From assembly GCF_002995745.1 (NCBI RefSeq), contig NZ_PVXQ01000002.1, positions 62,001 to 126,000 of the forward strand: a stretch of DNA of 64,000 bases, read 5' to 3'. Under the pieces are notes generated by a model, which was not told the DNA's origin, ran no database searches, and worked only from the letters and a program-made list of their open reading frames with translations. The DNA is from Clostridium vincentii (GTDB lineage: Bacteria; Bacillota; Clostridia; Clostridiales; Clostridiaceae). Every line of letters starts with the position of its first letter. Position 1 is the stretch's first letter. Both the position numbers and the translations under genes were made by a program. Shown in pieces: positions 27,276 to 35,421 of the stretch.

Positions 27276-28493
27276 ATGTTAAAAATTGAAGTTAAAGGAT
27301 TGACCAAAATCTTTGGTAAAAATCCTAAACAGGGTATAAAACTTTTACAAGAAGGAAAAACAAAGCCGGATATCTTAAAAGAAACAGGAATGACTGTTGG
27401 TGTAAATAGGGTATCGTTTGAAGTAAATGCTGGAGAAATTTTTGTCATTATGGGATTGTCAGGAAGTGGAAAGTCCACTCTAATCAGGCTGATTAATCGC
27501 TTAATTGAACCAAATGCAGGTAGTGTATTAGTAGATGGTGAAGATTTAGCACAAATGGATAAAAATAAATTAAGAGAAACCAGAAGAAAGAAACTAAGCA
27601 TGGTTTTCCAAGGCTTTGGATTATTTCCTCATCGGACTATTTTAGAGAATGCAGGATATGGACTCGAAGTACAAGGAATGGATAAAAAAGAAATACAGGA
27701 AAAAGCTCTTGAATCACTAAAATTGGTAGGATTAGTAGGATATGAAGATCAATATCCAAGTCAACTATCAGGTGGAATGAAACAGAGAGTAGGACTTGCA
27801 AGAGCTCTAGCTAATGACCCAGATATTCTATTAATGGATGAAGCCTTTTCGGCATTAGATCCACTAATTCGTAAAGAAATGCAAGATCAGCTTATAGATT
27901 TACAAGCATCTATGCATAAAACAATTCTATTTATAACCCATGATTTAGATGAAGCACTTAAAATTGGAGACAAAATTGCAATAATGAAAGATGGAGTAAT
28001 TGTACAAGTTGGTACTCCAGAAGATATTATGACAAATCCAGCTGATGAGTATGTTGAAAAATTTGTTGAAGATGTAGATAGATCAAAGGTATTTTCTGCA
28101 CAGCATGTTATGAAGCGTCCAGAGACTATCGAGGTAGAAAAATATGGACCAAGAGTTGCTCTACAGCGTATGAAACAAGCTGGAATTTCATGCATTTATG
28201 TTATTAATAAAAATCAAGAGTTTCTAGGGGTCGTAACCGCAGAGGCTGCATCAGAAGCTGTAAAGACAGGGAATAAAGATATTGATTCTGTTATGATGAC
28301 AGATGTCCCAGTAGTTCTTCCAGACGTATCATTAAATGATTTGTTTGAGGTAATACATAATTCTCCTGTACCAGTAGCTGTTGTTGAAAATAAAATATTA
28401 AAAGGAATTATAGTTAGAGGCGCAGTACTCGCGGCTCTTGCAGGAAACGAGGTGAATATTAATGACACAAATACCACAGATACCAATAATTAA
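27276..28493 (+). CDS. opuAA: Glycine betaine/proline betaine ABC importer, ATPase
   Basis: 405 residues of the ProV/OpuAA type. An N-terminal extension (KGLTKIFGKNPKQG) precedes Walker A GLSGSGKST (60-68). The signature LSGGMKQR and Walker B LLMDEAFSALD follow, with two C-terminal CBS modules (about 275-395) that sense ionic strength or c-di-AMP in this family. It drives uptake of compatible solutes under osmotic stress. Its 3' end overlaps the permease gene by 32 nt. Confidence 0.93.
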   Translation: MLKIEVKGLTKIFGKNPKQGIKLLQEGKTKPDILKETGMTVGVNRVSFEVNAGEIFVIMGLSGSGKSTLIRLINRLIEPNAGSVLVDGEDLAQMDKNKLRETRRKKLSMVFQGFGLFPHRTILENAGYGLEVQGMDKKEIQEKALESLKLVGLVGYEDQYPSQLSGGMKQRVGLARALANDPDILLMDEAFSALDPLIRKEMQDQLIDLQASMHKTILFITHDLDEALKIGDKIAIMKDGVIVQVGTPEDIMTNPADEYVEKFVEDVDRSKVFSAQHVMKRPETIEVEKYGPRVALQRMKQAGISCIYVINKNQEFLGVVTAEAASEAVKTGNKDIDSVMMTDVPVVLPDVSLNDLFEVIHNSPVPVAVVENKILKGIIVRGAVLAALAGNEVNINDTNTTDTNN

Positions 28494-29304
28494 ATGGGCT
28501 GATGCAGTTGTAGCATGGCTAAGAGCAAACGCTCAGTGGTTTTTCGAACCAATTAAAGATGTTCTAAAAGGAATTGTATCTGGTTTAAGTGATGCATTAA
28601 TAGCTATACCGCCATTACTTTTTATTGTAGTTGTCGTAGGATTAACTATATTTATAACTAGGAAAAAATGGGGATTATCTTTATTTGCTTTATTAGGATT
28701 ATTGTTAATACAAAATCTTGGATTTTGGGAACAAACTATGCTTACTCTTTCATTGATTTTAACATCTAGTATAATATCAATTTTGATTGGAGTTCCTCTT
28801 GGGATTTGGATGTCAAAGAGTAAAGTGACTCAAAGTATAGTAACACCTATATTAGATTTTATGCAGACAATGCCTGCATTTGTATATTTAATACCAGCTG
28901 TTTCTTTCTTCGGAATAGGAATGGTACCTGGAATTATTGCATCTGTTATATTTTCAATGCCTCCAGTTGTAAGGCTAACCAATCTTGGTATTCGCCAAGT
29001 TCCTGAAGAATTGATTGAGGCAGCGAATGCTTTCGGATCCACTCCTTCACAAAAATTGTTTAAGGTTCAAATTCCATTGGCTAAGAATACTATTATGGCA
29101 GGAATTAACCAAACAATTATGTTAGCACTTTCTATGGTTGTTATAGCTTCTATGATTGGCGCAGACGGATTGGGTGTTGAAGTATTTAGAGCTGTTACAA
29201 GAAATGAAGCCGGACAAGGTTTTGCATCAGGTTTAGCTATTGTTATATTAGCTATGATATTAGACCGTATTACACAAGCTCTAAACAAGAAAAAAGATTT
29301 TTAA
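28462..29304 (+). CDS. opuAB: Glycine betaine/proline betaine ABC importer, permease
   Basis: 280 residues of the ProW/OpuAB type. An N-terminal amphipathic extension is followed by seven or so membrane helices. The EAA-type loop reads EELIEAANAFGSTPSQKLFKVQIPLA, matching ProW, and GVPLGIWMS lies in the first half. The start overlaps the ATPase gene, showing tight coupling. The substrate-binding lipoprotein gene comes next. Confidence 0.93.
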   Translation: MTQIPQIPIIKWADAVVAWLRANAQWFFEPIKDVLKGIVSGLSDALIAIPPLLFIVVVVGLTIFITRKKWGLSLFALLGLLLIQNLGFWEQTMLTLSLILTSSIISILIGVPLGIWMSKSKVTQSIVTPILDFMQTMPAFVYLIPAVSFFGIGMVPGIIASVIFSMPPVVRLTNLGIRQVPEELIEAANAFGSTPSQKLFKVQIPLAKNTIMAGINQTIMLALSMVVIASMIGADGLGVEVFRAVTRNEAGQGFASGLAIVILAMILDRITQALNKKKDF

Positions 29305-29389
29305 TAATTGGAAGTATATGATTACTAATAATTTGTTGAGATTAAGTTTCAGAAAATTAATATATAAAACACGAGGAGGAAATTAATTT

Positions 29390-30289
29390 ATGATTAAAAA
29401 CAGTTGGAAAAAATTCGGTGTAGTAGTAGTTAGTTTACTAGCTCTTACTATTGTAGGATGTAGTAGTGCAAGTGATGAAGACAAAAGTACTGCTGATTCA
29501 AGTTATGGTGAGCAAATGGATTATAAGATTACAGGTATAGACGCTGGAGCAGGTGTAGTTCAAGCTGCTGAGAACGCTGTTACAGAATATAATTTAGATT
29601 ATACTGTACAAACTAGTTCAGGTGCTGCTATGACACAAGCTCTTTCAGATGCAATTGAAAATGAAGAGCCAATTGTAATTACTGGATGGTCACCTCATTG
29701 GATGTTTAGTAAATATGACTTAAAATACTTAGAAGATCCAAAAGAAGCTTTTGGTGGTGCTGAACATATAAATACAGTTGCACGTTTAGGACTAAAAGAA
29801 GATAAGCCAGACGCGTATAAGATTTTAGATCAATTTGAATGGACTTCTGAGGATATGGAAGCTGTTATGCTTAAGATTAACGATGGCGAAGATGTAAAGG
29901 AAGTTGCAAGACAATGGATTACTGATAATGAAGATAAAGTAAGTAAATGGACAGAGGGCGCAACAAAAGTTGACGGTGAATCAGTTAAGCTTGCGTATGT
30001 AGCTTGGGATACCGAAATTGCTTCTACTAATTTAATTGGATTAGTACTAGAAGACATGGGATACGATGTTACACTTACACAAGTAGAATCAGGTCCAATG
30101 TGGGCATCAATAGCTAGCGGAGATGCAGATGCTATAGTTGCAGCTTGGCTACCAGGAACTCATGAGAAATATATGGCTGATTACGAAGGCCAAGTTGAAG
30201 ATTTAGGTCCAAATTTAGAGGGCGCTAAAATAGGTTTAGTTGTTCCTTCATATATGGATATTGATTCAATAGAAGATTTAGTTAAATAG
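29390..30289 (+). CDS. opuAC: Glycine betaine-binding lipoprotein
   Basis: 299 residues, lipoprotein signal MIKNSWKKFGVVVVSLLALTI with lipobox IVGC, then an OpuAC fold. Aromatic residues of the betaine cage are visible in GWSPHWMFSKYDLKYLEDPK and in AAWLPGTHEKY. Anchored on the outer face of the membrane, it delivers betaines to OpuAB. An AGGAGG site precedes the ATG and a terminator follows the stop. Confidence 0.93.
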   Translation: MIKNSWKKFGVVVVSLLALTIVGCSSASDEDKSTADSSYGEQMDYKITGIDAGAGVVQAAENAVTEYNLDYTVQTSSGAAMTQALSDAIENEEPIVITGWSPHWMFSKYDLKYLEDPKEAFGGAEHINTVARLGLKEDKPDAYKILDQFEWTSEDMEAVMLKINDGEDVKEVARQWITDNEDKVSKWTEGATKVDGESVKLAYVAWDTEIASTNLIGLVLEDMGYDVTLTQVESGPMWASIASGDADAIVAAWLPGTHEKYMADYEGQVEDLGPNLEGAKIGLVVPSYMDIDSIEDLVK

Positions 30290-30303
30290 ATTTTTTAAAT
30301 AAG

Positions 30304-30332
30304 AATAGGCCTTTAACAAGGCCTATTTTTTT
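30304..30332 (+). terminator. Terminator of the opuA operon
   Basis: 9-bp stem aataggcct / aggcctatt, 6-nt loop, seven T. Confidence 0.88.
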
Positions 30333-30382
30333 GTGCATATAGGATTAATCGTTCATCTCACACAAGAGTTTCTAGCGGTATT

Positions 30383-31243
30383 TTACTTTTGATAATTATA
30401 CTTGATCTCAAAATTATTGCTATCAAAATATACAACTTCCTTGTCTGGAGATGTATTTATGGTTTTAAGTACAGTAGGCTGCATAAATCCATTGTTTTCT
30501 TTGTAATCATCACATACAGTAGACCATTTTACTGGGCGAATTGTTCCGTCTGTTTGAGCTTCTCCTCTGTCATAAGACTCAAATAGAATCATTGCACCAT
30601 TATCATTAAAGGTAAGAACACCACTTGCAGAGACTCCATTATAGTCAATTGTTCCTTTAACATGAGTTTCATCAATTTGTTCCCATTTAATAAAATCCTG
30701 TAGTATAGATGTGGGACAAAATACACACTCAGCAAGCCAAGTAACTAGCCCTGATTTATACATAAACTCATCTTTCACATTAAATATTTGAAAAGTTTTT
30801 GCTATAACACCTTTCATTCCTCCATTTTCTAAGGATAAATAATCCATCCCTTGGAATGGTACGCCATATATGGAGCTCTCTATTAAAGCATATCTTAAAG
30901 GCTTATCTACAAAATCATATTGTGTATAATCTATTCTCAAATGCCTATCAGTCATAATAAAATCCGCATCTTCGAAAATAATACTCATATAAGCTGGTTT
31001 TTGTTTTCCTAAGAAACCTGCATAGCTAAAGTAGTTTTGTAGAGATGGTGGCAAGTCCTTAATATCCTCTTCTAGTATAACCTCATTAGATAAGGATGTT
31101 TTTGATATTACTTCAGAGATAATTTTATTAAACTCAGTCTTTGTTTTTGAGTAGGGGATATTGAAGAAAATAATAATTACACATATAATAATCCCGATAA
31201 CAGCTAATATAATTGACATTTTTCTTTTACTCCTTCGTCTCAT
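30383..31243 (-). CDS. Membrane-anchored protein of the DUF6544/DUF6920 type
   Basis: 286 residues: a basic N-terminus, one membrane helix (about 10-32, IILAVIGIIICVIIIFF) and a long extracytoplasmic domain rich in beta strands. The pattern LPPSLQNYFSYAGFLGK near the N-terminus, then WLAECVFCPTSILQD and VKWSTVCDDYKENNG, resembles the DUF6544/DUF6920 group. Function is unknown. ATG 31243 follows GGAG; the frame reaches 31261. A MarR-regulator remnant overlaps its start (17 nt), suggesting they were once a regulator/effector pair. Confidence 0.6.
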   Translation of the reverse strand: MRRRSKRKMSIILAVIGIIICVIIIFFNIPYSKTKTEFNKIISEVISKTSLSNEVILEEDIKDLPPSLQNYFSYAGFLGKQKPAYMSIIFEDADFIMTDRHLRIDYTQYDFVDKPLRYALIESSIYGVPFQGMDYLSLENGGMKGVIAKTFQIFNVKDEFMYKSGLVTWLAECVFCPTSILQDFIKWEQIDETHVKGTIDYNGVSASGVLTFNDNGAMILFESYDRGEAQTDGTIRPVKWSTVCDDYKENNGFMQPTVLKTINTSPDKEVVYFDSNNFEIKYNYQK

Positions 31244-31451
31244 TTTTTCGCTCCATTTCAAGTATGTTTTTTTCTAATTGGCACATTCCTGTAAAAAATC
31301 CTAATGTGAGCGTTTCATCAAAACCATTGAACAGTCTCTTCATATATTGTTCTTCTTTTTTTTCTCTTTCTTTAAAGTATTCAATACATTTCAAGGTTAT
31401 GCTAACTCGAAGGGTTGTAGCATTGGTCTCGTCTTTTTCAATAGTTGAAAA
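31227..31451 (-). pseudogene. MarR-type regulator, C-terminal remnant
   Basis: An open minus-strand stretch without a credible start reads STIEKDETNATTLRVSITLK, resembling the wing of a MarR helix-turn-helix (EKDRRATxLxLT), followed by the helical dimerisation end (YFKEREKKEEQYMKRLFNGF). The DNA-recognition helices are missing, and the next gene (pirin) starts in the opposite direction at 31532. Likely a deletion remnant. It overlaps the downstream membrane-protein gene. Confidence 0.45.
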
Positions 31452-31531
31452 TTAATAACTTATGGGTTGCAATAAGCTATAATATAGATAACAATATTAA
31501 ATTACATGGAAATGAGGAGGTTTTGTTAATT

Positions 31532-32377
31532 ATGAATAATATAAGGACAATTAAGAAAATCATAACAGGGCAGCGAACTGTGGATGGTGCTGGTGTAAAT
31601 TTGGTAAGGGTATTTGGGTATAATGACACAAAGAACTTTGATCCATTTTTAATGTTAGATGCTTTTGATTCTGTGGATCCAAAAGATTATGTGAAAGGGT
31701 TTCCTTGGCATCCTCATAGAGGTATAGAAACTATTACATATCTTGTGAAAGGAGATATAGAACATGGAGATAGCCTTGGAAATAAAGGGAGTATTCTAGA
31801 TGGGGAATGTCAATGGATGACTTCAGGATCTGGAATAATTCATCAGGAAATGCCTAAGGCAAGTGAAAGAATGCTTGGGCTTCAAATGTGGCTTAATCTC
31901 CCTGCGAAAGATAAAATGGTTGAACCTAAATATAAGGGATTAACTAAGGGCGATATTCCTATAATTGATGAGGGCGATAAAAAAATACATATTATTGCTG
32001 GAGCTTATAATGGGAACGAAGGCGCTGTGGAAGGGGATTATGTTAAACCTCTTTGTTTGGATGTGGAACTGAATCCTGGAGCTGAGTGGATCTTGGATAC
32101 CGAAAAAGAAAATACATTATTTGTTTATATTCTGCAAGGTGAAGCTTATTTTGGGCCTGAAGAGGATAATCTCATAAAGGAAAAGCATGCAGTACTATTT
32201 AATAAAGGCGATAAATTCAAGGTAAAAGCATTAAGCAAAAGCATAAGATTTTTACTAATGTCAGGGAAACCTCTTAATGAACCTATTGCATGGGGAGGTC
32301 CAATAGTTATGAATAGTAAAGAACAGTTGGATCTTGCTTTTAAGGAACTTGATGATGATACATTTATTAAGAATTAA
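31532..32377 (+). CDS. Pirin family protein (bicupin)
   Basis: 281 residues. The N-terminal cupin carries the pirin metal-site pattern: FDPFLMLDAFD, FPWHPHRGIETITYLVKG, and WMTSGSGIIHQEMP. Pirins are cytoplasmic Fe proteins; some have quercetinase activity and others bind regulators or metabolic enzymes. ATG 31532 lies 11 nt after GAGGAGG; a longer in-frame extension to 31445 has no site of its own. Monocistronic. Confidence 0.88.
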   Translation: MNNIRTIKKIITGQRTVDGAGVNLVRVFGYNDTKNFDPFLMLDAFDSVDPKDYVKGFPWHPHRGIETITYLVKGDIEHGDSLGNKGSILDGECQWMTSGSGIIHQEMPKASERMLGLQMWLNLPAKDKMVEPKYKGLTKGDIPIIDEGDKKIHIIAGAYNGNEGAVEGDYVKPLCLDVELNPGAEWILDTEKENTLFVYILQGEAYFGPEEDNLIKEKHAVLFNKGDKFKVKALSKSIRFLLMSGKPLNEPIAWGGPIVMNSKEQLDLAFKELDDDTFIKN

Positions 32378-32456
32378 TAATAGCCATAGAGAATAATAAA
32401 AGCAGAAAATATAAATTATACTTTCCACAAATAGATAAAATATTATAATGCGATAT

Positions 32457-32496
32457 CGCTAGAAACTCAAAAGAGAAGTTTCTAGCGGTATTTTAT
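32457..32496 (+). terminator. Terminator after the pirin gene
   Basis: Perfect 11-bp stem cgctagaaact / agtttctagcg, then a T-rich tail. The 3' arm plus tail (gtttctagcggtatttta) also occurs at about 30368-30388, so part of this terminator is duplicated. Confidence 0.8.
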
Positions 32497-32617
32497 TGTA
32501 CAAAAAAGGGATCTATAAAATCTATTATTACTAAAATTAAAAGTATAGGTATAAGAAATGGTAAATAAGCTAATAATAAAAATATAAAACAATACTTTAT
32601 AAGGAAAGAAGGAATCG

Positions 32618-32824
32618 TGTATTAAAGGTATAGAATTTTTACAGAGATATTGCAAGAATAATAATATAACAGCCTATAAGCTATCTAGAACAAGTGGTGT
32701 AAGCTTAACTTATTGTTATCGAATGCTTAGAGGAGAAATGAATAATCCAAGTATTAGCACAATGAATAGAATCGCTATGTCATTTGGTTTGAAAATAGGA
32801 GATTTTTTTAGAGAGGATGATTAA
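32618..32824 (+). pseudogene. Small XRE-type HTH regulator with damaged start
   Basis: From 32621 an open frame of 67 codons reads IKGIEFLQRYCKNNNITAYKLSRTSG...SISTMNRIAMSFGLKIGDFFRE, a complete XRE/Cro helix-turn-helix domain, but it contains no ATG, GTG or TTG start. A GTG at 32618, 9 nt after AAGG, would start the protein if the T at 32620 were absent. Either initiation uses ATT at 32621, or a one-base insertion has inactivated the gene. It abuts the next small gene (TAA-ATG). Confidence 0.5.
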
Positions 32825-33181
32825 ATGTTAAAGATAATATCAAAGGAAATTAAAGAAAGATATGATACAATGCTTAAAGAAATGAGAATTCCTAGTGAGG
32901 AAGAGTTGGATAAAAGTGAGATGGCCGCACTATATATAATAAGCACAAAAGAATATCTTTGGAAGAATAGAAAAGCGATATTTAATTTTAAGAATCAAGA
33001 TATTAGATAAGATGTATTTGATTGGATTAAGGGAGGGAGTAATAAAGCATTAATACTTTTGGCTTTTAATCTATTTAACAATTATAAAGATATGGAGACT
33101 GATGTGTTGAATGTAGTAAGAAATGTTAATAAGCAGGATCGAGATATTGTACTTAATGCTATTAATATTGTTTGGAATTAG
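32825..33181 (+). pseudogene. DUF6075-like small protein, interrupted by in-frame TAA
   Basis: MLKIISKEIKERYDTML to NFKNQDIR (61 aa) ends at TAA 33008-33010. The same frame continues with DVFDWIKGGSNKALILLAFNLFNNYK to a TAG at 33181, giving 118 residues plus the stop in between. The pattern (KEY...FNFK, then LAFNLFN near the end) recalls the DUF6075 group of about 120 aa, often found beside small XRE regulators. That name is a tentative recall. Encoded directly after the XRE gene. Confidence 0.5.
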
Positions 33182-33206
33182 AAGAGGCGAAAGCTTCTTT
33201 TTTATT
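33182..33206 (+). terminator. Terminator with GAAA tetraloop
   Basis: Stem aagaggc / gcttctt closed by gaaa, followed by T-rich DNA. Confidence 0.6.
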
Positions 33207-33468
33207 TGATATTAAGATAATACAATAGGGAATAAGATACTTGAAAGTACCTCGAATAAATGATCTTCATAGAAAACTTTCGTCATTCTAGAGAAGATAA
33301 AGAAATAATGACAAGATTGTAGTATAATAGAAGTAGACTACCCAAATACAAAATGAGATAGATAGATTCTAGATGGGGGGACTCAGTTAGGGTCCTTAAT
33401 CCAATTACATATTGTAGCAAGTTTTATGGGGCGGTTGATTTGATAAAATTATTTTTGGAGGTGTAGAT

Positions 33469-34563
33469 TTGGAACTTTGTGGTGAAATAGTAAAACATAA
33501 GTCTTTTGGAAAAGGAAAAATAGTAGAGTTTGAAAATAATTACGCAACAGTACTATTTGATGAGAGTAAAGAAGAAAAGAAATTTGGTTATCCATCTGCT
33601 TTTGGGGCATTTTTAGAGTTGGAAAACCAATCTTTTTTTGAGGAGATACAAGACGATAAAAATGCAATAGCTGAAAAGGAAGCAGATAATAGAAGAATTA
33701 AGCAAGAACTTGCAAAACTAGAAATAGTTATGAAATCTAAGAGCGATGTAGTAAAACGTATGAAAAAAACAGCTGAAAAAACTACGGATTCTAATAATAT
33801 AGCTTTTAAATGTAATTATTGCGATGGTGGAAAAAGTGAAGAAAATGCTGGATATAAAGGTATTTGCAGTGATGATACAATTAAATATAATATCAAAACA
33901 GCAAAACATGTTTGGTGTAGACAACCAGAAAATATGTGTTACAAATATTTGCAAGGTGAAATAACAAGAGAAGAGATTGGTAAATTTTATGATGAGACTA
34001 AATCTGACTTTGGTAAGTCTGTTTGCTGTGAGAGCCAAATGCTTGAGTTATGGAGAGCAGGAGCATCAGTTACTCAAAGTGGAGAAGGGAAATCAAAACC
34101 AATGTCACTAAAAAATGCAAGGGCAAATAGTTTAGCATTACTTACAACAAAACTTCCTCGAGCTAAGGATCAGGATAGATTTATTTTTGCTGTATTTTTA
34201 ATTGACGAAAACTATGAGGGCGATACTGAAGGTTTAGGAAATTTAGGATCAAACCCTAAATATAGACTTCAACTATCACTTAATGAAGCTAAAGAATTAA
34301 AATTCTGGAACTATTATTTCAATCCGAAAAAACCAGAAAGAATTATTCTTGGAAGCGGATTGCATAGGTATCTAACAGATACTCAATCAGCTCAAGTCCT
34401 TCAGAAAATTTGTGAAATAAAGAAAGATACTCCAGAAGAGGAGTTTTCAAAGGAATTTCTAGTACATTTTTGTAAACTTAAAAAATTGGATATCAATAAC
34501 ATACCTATGCCAGAAGGTGGGTTACAAAAAATTAAAATAGCCGCAGAACAAAAGGCTGAATAG
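33469..34563 (+). CDS. Uncharacterised Cys-rich protein with SH3-like N-terminus
   Basis: 364 residues from TTG after GGAGGT. I do not recognise a named family. Residues 1-50 (GEIVKHKSFGKGKIVEFENNYATVLFD) look like a small SH3/Tudor-like beta barrel of the kind found at the end of UvrD/RapA-like helicases. Residues 55-105 form a coiled coil. Then comes a Cys cluster (FKCNYCDGG, GICS, HVWCRQPENMCYKYLQGE, KSVCCE) likely to bind metal. The C-terminal 160 residues are a globular domain with LALLTTKLPRAKDQDRFIFAVFLIDENYEGD and GSGLHRYLTD. It is cytoplasmic and stands alone between a terminator and a terminator. Confidence 0.6.
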   Translation: MELCGEIVKHKSFGKGKIVEFENNYATVLFDESKEEKKFGYPSAFGAFLELENQSFFEEIQDDKNAIAEKEADNRRIKQELAKLEIVMKSKSDVVKRMKKTAEKTTDSNNIAFKCNYCDGGKSEENAGYKGICSDDTIKYNIKTAKHVWCRQPENMCYKYLQGEITREEIGKFYDETKSDFGKSVCCESQMLELWRAGASVTQSGEGKSKPMSLKNARANSLALLTTKLPRAKDQDRFIFAVFLIDENYEGDTEGLGNLGSNPKYRLQLSLNEAKELKFWNYYFNPKKPERIILGSGLHRYLTDTQSAQVLQKICEIKKDTPEEEFSKEFLVHFCKLKKLDINNIPMPEGGLQKIKIAAEQKAE

Positions 34564-34621
34564 AATTTACTATTGAGAATGAAAGAACACTTCCTAATAG
34601 TTATTAAGAAACTGAAATAAT

Positions 34622-34680
34622 AAAAACAGCAAGGTAATTGATATGATCTTTATAGAACTATCAATTCCTTGCTGTTTTTG
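34622..34680 (+). terminator. Strong terminator after the Cys-rich protein gene
   Basis: 18-bp stem aacagcaagg(t)aattgata / tatcaattccttgctgtt with one bulge, then five T. Confidence 0.9.
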
Positions 34681-34705
34681 TTTTGATGGATACTGATAAA
34701 TTCTC

Positions 34706-34749
34706 TTCTGAAAAAGCATAAGGGTAGAATTTATCTGCCCTTATGCTTT
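34706..34749 (-). terminator. Terminator of yjdF
   Basis: Stem aaaagcataaggg / cccttatgctttt with the yjdF stop codon in its loop; on the minus strand it runs into cttttTC. Confidence 0.75.
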
Positions 34750-35150
34750 TCTTTTTTCTTTTGTTGCCTCAATTCAAATTGGAACTGTTTTTCTCGCTCA
34801 CTCTTTTGTCGATTGTAGGTTTTACGTTCCGATTTGCTTTGCTCCTGTTGCAGTTTTAATGCTTGTTGTGCTTTTGTACCAATGCCAATATTAGTTAACT
34901 GGTTACTGATAGCTCTTTGCATACGTTTAGGATTAATTTTGCGTTTTAGTTCAAACCTTTCTTCAATAGGTGGGCTAAAACACAATTTGTTCCAGTTAAT
35001 TAGAAAATGATTATAAACTTCATAATTCTTAGGTTCTGGACCGAAAACTACTCTACTTACTTGTAATTTTCCATCTGTTATAAACTCATATAAACCAACC
35101 CAAAAGGGTTCTTCAAAATAAACTGTTAATTTGCCTGTTACTGTGTACAT
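34731..35150 (-). CDS. yjdF: YjdF family protein (DUF2992)
   Basis: 139 residues. The N-terminal half (KLTVYFEEPFWVGLYEFITDGKLQVSRVVFGPEPKN in part) is the DUF2992 signature, while the C-terminal 60 residues are a basic, Gln-rich helix (INPKRMQRAISNQLTNIGIGTKAQQALKLQ). YjdF function is unknown. The gene is known to be controlled by the yjdF-motif riboswitch, which binds azaaromatic compounds, and a matching structured leader lies just upstream here. Start ATG after AGGAGG. Monocistronic. Confidence 0.92.
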   Translation of the reverse strand: MYTVTGKLTVYFEEPFWVGLYEFITDGKLQVSRVVFGPEPKNYEVYNHFLINWNKLCFSPPIEERFELKRKINPKRMQRAISNQLTNIGIGTKAQQALKLQQEQSKSERKTYNRQKSEREKQFQFELRQQKKKEKHKGR

Positions 35151-35171
35151 AGTGATATCCTCCTAATAAAT

Positions 35172-35262
35172 AACTAAGCAAAGAATGGACAACCAAGGAG
35201 GCAGGTTACTGATAGCTATAGCTACGTCCGGACTACCAACCGGAACTGTGTTTTTATCTTTA
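35172..35262 (-). ncRNA. yjdF-motif riboswitch (azaaromatic sensor)
   Basis: The minus-strand leader between the promoter and yjdF carries conserved-looking blocks (acacagttccggttggtag, tccggacgtagct, cagtaacctgcctccttgg) and complementary arms, for example gttactg within cagtaacctg. Its position before yjdF and its length are those of the yjdF RNA motif. I assign it from context and remembered motif; a covariance-model match would settle it. Confidence 0.7.
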
Positions 35263-35269
35263 CATCTCT

Positions 35270-35298
35270 ATTATAGTAAATAAAGTTTGTTTTGCCAA
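35270..35298 (-). promoter_or_regulatory. Promoter of the yjdF riboswitch transcript
   Basis: Minus strand TTGGCA (35293-35298), 17-nt spacer, TATAAT (35270-35275), just before the riboswitch 5' end. Confidence 0.8.
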
Positions 35299-35421
35299 TG
35301 AATTGAATATAAAGTGCAAATTTGGTAACATAAAATAAACGAATCAAATTTTTTATATGGGATTACTAATAGGAATGTAGAAATTTATTTTGAACTCAAG
35401 AGGATGAGGGAGGATGGTAAT

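Noticed and set aside
32600..33200. Prophage or integrative element
   Set aside because: Only two small damaged genes; no integrase, attachment repeats or structural genes nearby.
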